A stretch of DNA of 11,485 nt, from the NCBI GenBank assembly GCA_018668195.1, contig JABITU010000290.1, positions 1 to 11,485 of the forward strand. Direction: 5' to 3'. The position numbers and the translations under genes are program-made. The notes beneath the pieces are model-generated. The model searched no databases and was not told where the DNA came from. It was given only the letters and a program-made list of their open reading frames with translations. The stretch comes from Tateyamaria sp. (lineage in GTDB: Bacteria > Pseudomonadota > Alphaproteobacteria > Rhodobacterales > Rhodobacteraceae). Shown here piece by piece: positions 7,491 to 11,485 of the stretch (position 1 is its first letter; every line of letters begins with the position of its first letter).

Positions 7491-8339
7491 TCAGTCAAAA
7501 GACCATTTCGCCCGCCTGGGCACTCGAACTGCCAACATGGGTTTGAGAAGTGGTGATCGGAAGCGCTTGAGGTCTAGTGCTTCGTGTACCCCTGTTACCT
7601 TTTGTCCGTTCAACGTCGTTTGAACAGCAGCCCGTGAGTAAAACGGTGCGTCTAGCATGCTTTGGATTTGAGTAGCCTTGGTACCCGCATCCCCCCGTGT
7701 TTCACGTTTTACAGCCCAAAGCGAACGTCGCATCGGCGCTTTTGGCGGCAGTTCAATCGTTCTTGCGATCCCGTTTTTGTTGAATTGGAATGCTGCCGCC
7801 AATTCAGAGCCATCCAACCGTGTGGCATCATAAAAGCATGTTGCACCATCCGAGGTTGGGTACCGTCCCCACGTCCAATAGGAAAAATCCTGTTCCAGTG
7901 CCCGGCTGCCGAAGTTCGCATCGAAGTACCCTTCGCCGTTCCATTGCCAGCCAGGCCTGTCGATGTCGACTTCGATCCGTGATCGTGGGGCAAAGGGGCG
8001 CCATATATGGGCGCCGTCTGGTGTTAGGGGCAGTTCAACATTTGTGACCGCAGAGGGTACGATCCTGATCTGACCTCTGATCCGGTTGATGAGCGGTGGA
8101 GATGATACCTCGTCGATGGTAATGATCAGTGTGTCGCCTTCCCAGCGCATCATAGAAGGCCCAACTTCGAGCCGGGACGCAGTCTGGCGCAGTGCAGTTT
8201 CGCCACGGTCTGTCATTGTGAAGCGTCCACCTGGTCCGTATGTGGCGACGTTGATGCAGACATGGTTTTGCGGTTTTTTTCGGCCTGACCACTTATACCA
8301 CGGCGAAAATACCGATCCAATGAACCCGATCACTGACAC
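7491..8339 (-). CDS. crtC: Carotenoid 1,2-hydratase / hydroxyneurosporene synthase (CrtC), start uncertain
   Basis: CrtC adds water across the 1,2 double bond of acyclic carotenoids such as neurosporene, the first step of end-group modification. From GTG 8339 the product is about 282 residues, near the roughly 280 I recall for Rhodobacter CrtC. Family segments are IGFIGSVFSPWYKWSGR, HVCINVATYGPGGRFTMTDRG, LTPDGAHIWRPFAP, GYFDANFGSRALEQDFSYW and a basic C-terminus. The start is a problem. The same frame continues upstream with GYAWWYVDGLSDCG, which looks like the conserved CrtC opening, but contains no ATG, GTG or TTG there. Candidates are GTG at 8339 or 8333 (no Shine-Dalgarno) or CTG at 8363, which overlaps the crtD stop as CTGA. 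An ATG at 8708 would add over 100 residues that merely shadow crtD, so I rejected it. It is co-directional with crtD and probably co-transcribed. Confidence 0.93.
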   Translation of the reverse strand: MSVIGFIGSVFSPWYKWSGRKKPQNHVCINVATYGPGGRFTMTDRGETALRQTASRLEVGPSMMRWEGDTLIITIDEVSSPPLINRIRGQIRIVPSAVTNVELPLTPDGAHIWRPFAPRSRIEVDIDRPGWQWNGEGYFDANFGSRALEQDFSYWTWGRYPTSDGATCFYDATRLDGSELAAAFQFNKNGIARTIELPPKAPMRRSLWAVKRETRGDAGTKATQIQSMLDAPFYSRAAVQTTLNGQKVTGVHEALDLKRFRSPLLKPMLAVRVPRRAKWSFD

Positions 8340-8359
8340 GGCGCGGGTGCCGCAATCGC

Positions 8360-9904
8360 TCAGGCCGTCGACATACCACCATGCATAGCCGTTTGGCTGG
8401 ACCGCGATGTCGAAGCGTGGTCGTTCAAGATCGCCTCGACCGCATGCCGGGCGGAGAGTGTCGCCATCGGTACGCCCGCCCCCGGATGTGTCCCGCCGCC
8501 CGCAAGGTAAAGGTTCGGGATAAATGTTCGGGCTGTTGGGCGTTGCAGTGCCGCCGTCAGGCCGTGCGGCGTCTGCCCGTACAGCGCGCCCGCGCTCGCC
8601 GGGAACATCTGGGCGAAGTTCTGAGGTGTCGTAAGGGAGGCTATGGTCGGTGTCGGGCTGAAAGTCATCCCGTGCGCCGCCATCTGCTGAGTGATCTGAT
8701 GAAGCCATCGGTTGAGGTCCTTGGTGTCTGCGGTGTCGTTGAGGGCTGCGGGGGCGTTGGTGATGATCTCAAAGCGCTCCAGAGTTGGCGGGTCTGCGTT
8801 TTGCCCGCGGTCCAGTGCACAAATGTAAAAACTAGGATAGCGCGGCACTCGGCCCGCCATCAGATCAGTGAACTCGTCCTCGGCACTGGCGCTGAACAGT
8901 ATGTTGTGGTGTGCAAGGTTGGGTCCGATTGGTGTGGCAGAAAAACTGAGAACCCGTGCCGAAAAACTACGCTTTGATTTGGTTGTCTGTGGTGCAATAT
9001 GCGATGTGGCTTTTCCCAGAGCACCCGTTGCCAGCGCCCTCGGATCACCGGCATGTATGAGAATATCGCAGTTTAGCCGTGTGCCATCCTCTAGCTGCAC
9101 CGACGTAACCACATTCTCCTTCAAATCAATACGTTCGACATAAGCGCCTGTAATGATCTGGCCCCCCTGTGCGGCTAGGATTCCGTGTAACGCCTCGGTT
9201 AGTTTGTGCATGCCACCCTTGATAACCCAAACACCGGCGGCTTCAGCTTGCCAGATGAGCGACAAAATCGCAGGAGAATGGGTGGGGCTACCGCCGACAT
9301 AGGTTGCATAACGCCCAAACAGTTGCCGCAAGCGCGGATCGTCAAAGGACGTTGCTAACAATGATTTGAGCGTCGACAAGGGTGCCATGGCGGGGATCAG
9401 CCCGGGATGTTTCAGGACATGTGCGGTAAGTGCACCAAGTCGAGGCTCTGGTGCTTGCATCATCGGCTCATCAAAGGCTGAGAACAGCCGCCGTGTGCGC
9501 GCGCAGAAGCGTGTGAACTGCTGTGCTGCATTTGAGCCTGCAAAATCGTTAATGGCCGTGACACTAAGCGCCTCGTCCGAGTGCAGATCTAATGTGCTAC
9601 CGTCTGGCCAAAAGTGTCGTGCCACAACATCCTGCCGGATTAAGGTGACGTGGTCATCCAAACGTTCGCCCGCGCAGGCAAACAAATCATCAAACACATG
9701 CCGCATGGTCAAAACCGTGGGTCCGGCATCAATCGGGCCAGCCGGGGATGGTACTGTCCTGATTTTGCCTCCAACCTTTGTATGACGCTCAAGCAAAGTG
9801 ACCTGAGCGCCTGCGGCTTGCAGTCTCACAGCGCAGGCAAGTCCCGCAATCCCGGCACCGATGACGGCCACGCGCATGCGGCTTTTGGGGTTCGAAGGTA
9901 GCAT
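8360..9904 (-). CDS. crtD: Hydroxyneurosporene / methoxyneurosporene 3,4-desaturase (CrtD)
   Basis: This 514-residue FAD-dependent desaturase, related to CrtI, introduces the C3,4 double bond in the hydrated or methoxylated end group on the route to spheroidene. It has the N-terminal motif VAVIGAGIAGLACAVRLQAAG (glycines from residue 16), then GGKIRT and AGPTVLTM, and the C-terminal signature YLAGGGTHPGAGVPMATLSARHAVEAIL. I chose ATG 9904 because AAGGA at 9909-9913 lies four nt upstream. ATG 9877 (MRVAVIGAG) is an alternative without such a site. An in-frame ATG at 10024 was rejected because its extension would run through the crtE control region. The last 17 or so residues (STSRSSQTAMHGGMSTA) look like a non-conserved tail and overlap the CrtC-like motif in another frame. 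Assignment as CrtD rather than CrtI rests on sequence divergence and on pairing with crtC. Confidence 0.95.
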   Translation of the reverse strand: MLPSNPKSRMRVAVIGAGIAGLACAVRLQAAGAQVTLLERHTKVGGKIRTVPSPAGPIDAGPTVLTMRHVFDDLFACAGERLDDHVTLIRQDVVARHFWPDGSTLDLHSDEALSVTAINDFAGSNAAQQFTRFCARTRRLFSAFDEPMMQAPEPRLGALTAHVLKHPGLIPAMAPLSTLKSLLATSFDDPRLRQLFGRYATYVGGSPTHSPAILSLIWQAEAAGVWVIKGGMHKLTEALHGILAAQGGQIITGAYVERIDLKENVVTSVQLEDGTRLNCDILIHAGDPRALATGALGKATSHIAPQTTKSKRSFSARVLSFSATPIGPNLAHHNILFSASAEDEFTDLMAGRVPRYPSFYICALDRGQNADPPTLERFEIITNAPAALNDTADTKDLNRWLHQITQQMAAHGMTFSPTPTIASLTTPQNFAQMFPASAGALYGQTPHGLTAALQRPTARTFIPNLYLAGGGTHPGAGVPMATLSARHAVEAILNDHASTSRSSQTAMHGGMSTA

Positions 9905-9936
9905 CCAGTCCTTTCGCCTGTTCCAGAGATTGCGCA

Positions 9937-9965
9937 ATTGTTGACTCGTGAATTCAATCTGTCCA
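9937..9965 (-). promoter_or_regulatory. Candidate crtD-crtC promoter
   Basis: Read leftwards, TGGACA (9965-9960) and AACAAT (9942-9937) are 17 bp apart and resemble -35 and -10 elements. The -35 is formed by the left half of a PpsR-type box, the same arrangement as in the candidate crtA promoter. The resulting leader would be about 25 nt and includes the crtD ribosome binding site. Pattern-based only. Confidence 0.4.
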
Positions 9966-9977
9966 GTATGGTTTACA
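9960..9977. promoter_or_regulatory. PpsR/CrtJ-type box 1 of the crtD-crtE region
   Basis: TGTCCAGTATGGTTTACA is an exact TGT-N12-ACA palindrome. It overlaps the candidate crtD -35. A second box follows after 6 bp. Confidence 0.78.
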
Positions 9978-9983
9978 CTTAAG

Positions 9984-10001
9984 TGTCGCGCAAGCGTTAC
10001 A
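9984..10001. promoter_or_regulatory. PpsR/CrtJ-type box 2 of the crtD-crtE region
   Basis: TGTCGCGCAAGCGTTACA is an exact TGT-N12-ACA palindrome, with its centre 24 bp from that of box 1 and its right edge 25 bp before the crtE ATG. The inner half-sites of the two boxes together form the perfect palindrome ACACTTAAGTGT (9975-9986). No convincing sigma-70 promoter for crtE was found; TTTACA at 9972-9977 is a possible -35 without a good -10. Confidence 0.75.
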
Positions 10002-10015
10002 CATTTTTTCGCCTC

Positions 10016-10021
10016 AGGAGG
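10016..10021 (+). promoter_or_regulatory. Strong ribosome binding site of crtE
   Basis: AGGAGG lies five nt before the crtE ATG. It is the only full-consensus Shine-Dalgarno in the window and fixes the crtE start at 10027. Confidence 0.88.
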
Positions 10022-10026
10022 CATTT

Positions 10027-10905
10027 ATGGGTTTGAACACACGAATTGAAGCTGCCATCGATCAAGCTGTTGCTGTTGGTCAAGGCCGTGCAGTGACGCC
10101 CCCAAAGCTGGCCAGTGCATTGCGCTATGCCACGGCACCAGGTGGCGCGCGCATCCGCCCGACAATTCTAATGTCGGTGGCATTGGCATGCGGAGATAAC
10201 AAGCCGGGGCTGTCTGATGCGGCCGCTTCTGCTCTTGAGCTGATCCATTGCGCCAGCTTGGTACACGATGATTTGCCCTGTTTTGATGATGCCGATATTC
10301 GCCGCGGTAAGCCATCGGTGCACGTCGCTTACTCAGAGCCATTGGCCGTTCTGACCGGCGACAGTTTAATCGTGCTTGCCTTTGAGATATTGGCACGCCA
10401 GTCGCACCTTGCGCCCGATCGGGTCGCTCAGTTGATCATGATTCTCGCACAGCGCACAGGGATGCCAGGCGGTATTTGCGCAGGCCAGGGTTGGGAGAGC
10501 GAGAGCGAGATTGACCTGAGTGCATACCATCAGGCCAAGACAGGTGCGCTCTTTATCGCAGCGACGCAGATGGGAGCGGTTGCAGCCGGGCAGGAGGCAG
10601 AGCCTTGGTTTGAACTGGGCGCACGCATCGGAGAGGCCTTTCAGGTGGCCGACGATCTGCGCGATGCGCTCTATGACGCTCAAACCCTTGGTAAGCCGGC
10701 TGGTCAGGATGATTTGCACGGTCGTCCCAATGCGGTGGCCCAGCTTGGCATGCAGGGGGCGATCAGCCGCTTGAAGGATATCCTCGGAGGTGCGATTGCG
10801 TCGATTCCATCTTGTCCAGGCGAGGCGCAGTTGGCTGAAATGGTTCGCATGTACGCAGAGCGTCTCACGCCGGTGGTTGCCGCACAGCACGTGCCCGGTG
10901 AGTAA
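10027..10905 (+). CDS. crtE: Geranylgeranyl diphosphate synthase (CrtE)
   Basis: This 292-residue isoprenyl diphosphate synthase of normal length extends farnesyl diphosphate with isopentenyl diphosphate to geranylgeranyl diphosphate. That product supplies both carotenoids and the bacteriochlorophyll tail. Motifs are GGARIRP (residues 39-45; many relatives have Lys at position 41), the first Asp-rich motif DDLPCFDDADIRRGKPS (81-97), KTGALF (171-176) and the second Asp-rich motif FQVADDLRD (205-213). The start is fixed by AGGAGG five nt upstream. The gene is preceded by two PpsR-type boxes in the region shared with the divergent crtD. Its stop TAA overlaps the crtF ATG by one base (TAATG), so crtE and crtF form one operon with likely translational coupling. 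Confidence 0.98.
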   Translation: MGLNTRIEAAIDQAVAVGQGRAVTPPKLASALRYATAPGGARIRPTILMSVALACGDNKPGLSDAAASALELIHCASLVHDDLPCFDDADIRRGKPSVHVAYSEPLAVLTGDSLIVLAFEILARQSHLAPDRVAQLIMILAQRTGMPGGICAGQGWESESEIDLSAYHQAKTGALFIAATQMGAVAAGQEAEPWFELGARIGEAFQVADDLRDALYDAQTLGKPAGQDDLHGRPNAVAQLGMQGAISRLKDILGGAIASIPSCPGEAQLAEMVRMYAERLTPVVAAQHVPGE

Positions 10906-11485
10906 TGTCGGACACGGTGGATATGCCCGAGTGGCGTGGCGGTTGGCTGAATCGGTTGGTGGCGCGGCCTGGCTTTCAAAGCTGGGCCAGCAAGTTCCCT
11001 TTAACTCGCCCGCGCGTGCGGGCAGATGGTGCCGCGCTCTTTGATATCGTTCAGGGCTTTGTGCAAAGTCAGGTTTTGTTTGCGCTGGTCGAGCTTCAGG
11101 TGTTTCGCCGTCTTGGTGCTGGGCCTTTGACTGCGGCTGAGCTTGGCCATGCTTTCGATATCTCGGGTGAACGGGTGCAGATTGTTTTACAAGCGGGCGC
11201 CGCGTTGGGTTTGCTGAAACGCAAGCGGAATGGTCGATTTGCCCTCGCGCGGAAAGGCGCGGCGCTTATGGGAGTTCCAGGTTTGGAGGCGATGATTCTC
11301 CATCACCGCGCATTTTATGATGATATGCGGGACCCTGTAAAATTGTTGCGCGGCCCTGATGAAACGGAACTTTCAAAGTTTTGGCCCTATGTGTTCGGCG
11401 GCGATGTACCCGCTGCCGAGGCGAATGTGTATTCCGACCTTATGGCGCAATCTCAGCGCCTCGTGGCCGAAGATACTCTGCGCGC
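10905..11485 (+). CDS. crtF: Demethylspheroidene O-methyltransferase (CrtF), 3' end cut off
   Basis: The window holds about the first 193 residues of an S-adenosylmethionine-dependent O-methyltransferase; the rest lies beyond the right edge (family length is roughly 370-390). CrtF methylates the tertiary 1-hydroxyl of acyclic carotenoids, for example demethylspheroidene to spheroidene. The visible part is the N-terminal dimerisation and winged-helix-like domain. It contains LFDIVQGFVQSQVLFALVEL (about 46-65), GPLTAAELGHAFDISGERVQ and LLKRKRNGRFALARKG. The SAM-binding Rossmann domain is not yet reached, so catalytic motifs cannot be checked. The ATG overlaps the crtE stop (TAATG); GGTGAG just upstream is close to the start for a ribosome binding site. 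Identification rests on the family-like N-terminus and the conserved position after crtE. Confidence 0.93.
   Translation, partial: MSDTVDMPEWRGGWLNRLVARPGFQSWASKFPLTRPRVRADGAALFDIVQGFVQSQVLFALVELQVFRRLGAGPLTAAELGHAFDISGERVQIVLQAGAALGLLKRKRNGRFALARKGAALMGVPGLEAMILHHRAFYDDMRDPVKLLRGPDETELSKFWPYVFGGDVPAAEANVYSDLMAQSQRLVAEDTLR

Noticed and set aside
8340..8708. Extension of CrtC to an ATG at 8708, giving a 405-residue protein
   Set aside because: The extra residues are the antiparallel-free second frame of well-conserved crtD C-terminal sequence, are rich in Arg, Pro and Gly, and show no CrtC likeness before about position 8415.
8381..8977. Open frame of 198 codons on the plus strand opposite crtD
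   Set aside because: It is rich in Arg, Cys and Val without any family motif, and it is antisense to the conserved CrtD C-terminal half.
9930..9956. TTGCGCAA palindrome and a TGT-N12-TCA near-match next to the crtD promoter
   Set aside because: The palindrome is too short to assign, and the near-match breaks one fixed base of the motif while two exact boxes lie beside it.
9905..10024. Upstream in-frame start of CrtD at 10024
   Set aside because: The 40-residue extension does not resemble CrtD and would run through both PpsR boxes and the crtE ribosome binding site. ATG 9904 has AAGGA at good distance.
1..11485. A new defence, mobile or secretion system
   Set aside because: Every long coding region is accounted for by known photosynthesis cluster genes in their usual order. 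No transposase, integrase, nuclease or toxin-like gene is visible.

Overview
The window is a carotenoid and bacteriochlorophyll stretch of a photosynthesis gene cluster from a purple alphaproteobacterium. It most likely comes from the Rhodobacterales (Rhodobacter/Roseobacter group). The gene order bchO-bchD-bchI-crtA | crtI-crtB-tspO | crtC-crtD | crtE-crtF is the arrangement known from Rhodobacter. The presence of crtA points to an organism that makes spheroidenone, as aerobic anoxygenic phototrophs of the Roseobacter group do. Genus and species cannot be read from this window.

Layout. Four genes run leftwards: bchO (cut by the left edge), bchD, bchI and crtA. A 97-bp divergent control region (4206-4302) separates crtA from the rightward crtI-crtB-tspO operon. 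A 140-bp convergent intergenic region with an inverted repeat (7351-7490) separates tspO from the leftward crtD-crtC pair. A second divergent control region (9905-10026) separates crtD from the rightward crtE-crtF, and crtF is cut by the right edge. Almost all of the sequence is coding. No RNA gene, insertion sequence, phage gene or CRISPR array was seen, and there is no gene-free stretch over 300 bases.

How the genes work together. CrtE makes geranylgeranyl diphosphate, CrtB condenses two of these to phytoene, and CrtI desaturates phytoene to neurosporene. CrtC hydrates, CrtD desaturates and CrtF O-methylates the end group to give spheroidene, which CrtA oxidises to spheroidenone. BchI and BchD are the AAA+ motor and its VWA partner of magnesium chelatase; the third subunit, BchH, is outside the window. 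BchO is an alpha/beta hydrolase linked to the same pathway. TspO is a membrane tetrapyrrole-binding protein that affects pigment gene expression in Rhodobacter.

Regulation. Both divergent control regions carry two exact TGT-N12-ACA palindromes, the PpsR/CrtJ binding motif, with centres 24-25 bp apart. They overlap candidate promoters on both strands. This predicts joint repression of all four transcription units by PpsR in the presence of oxygen and light.

No undescribed biological system was found. The points that merit a second look are the missing conventional start codon of crtC, the crtI start codon lying inside a PpsR box without a ribosome binding site, the paired PpsR boxes, and the long inverted repeat between tspO and crtC.
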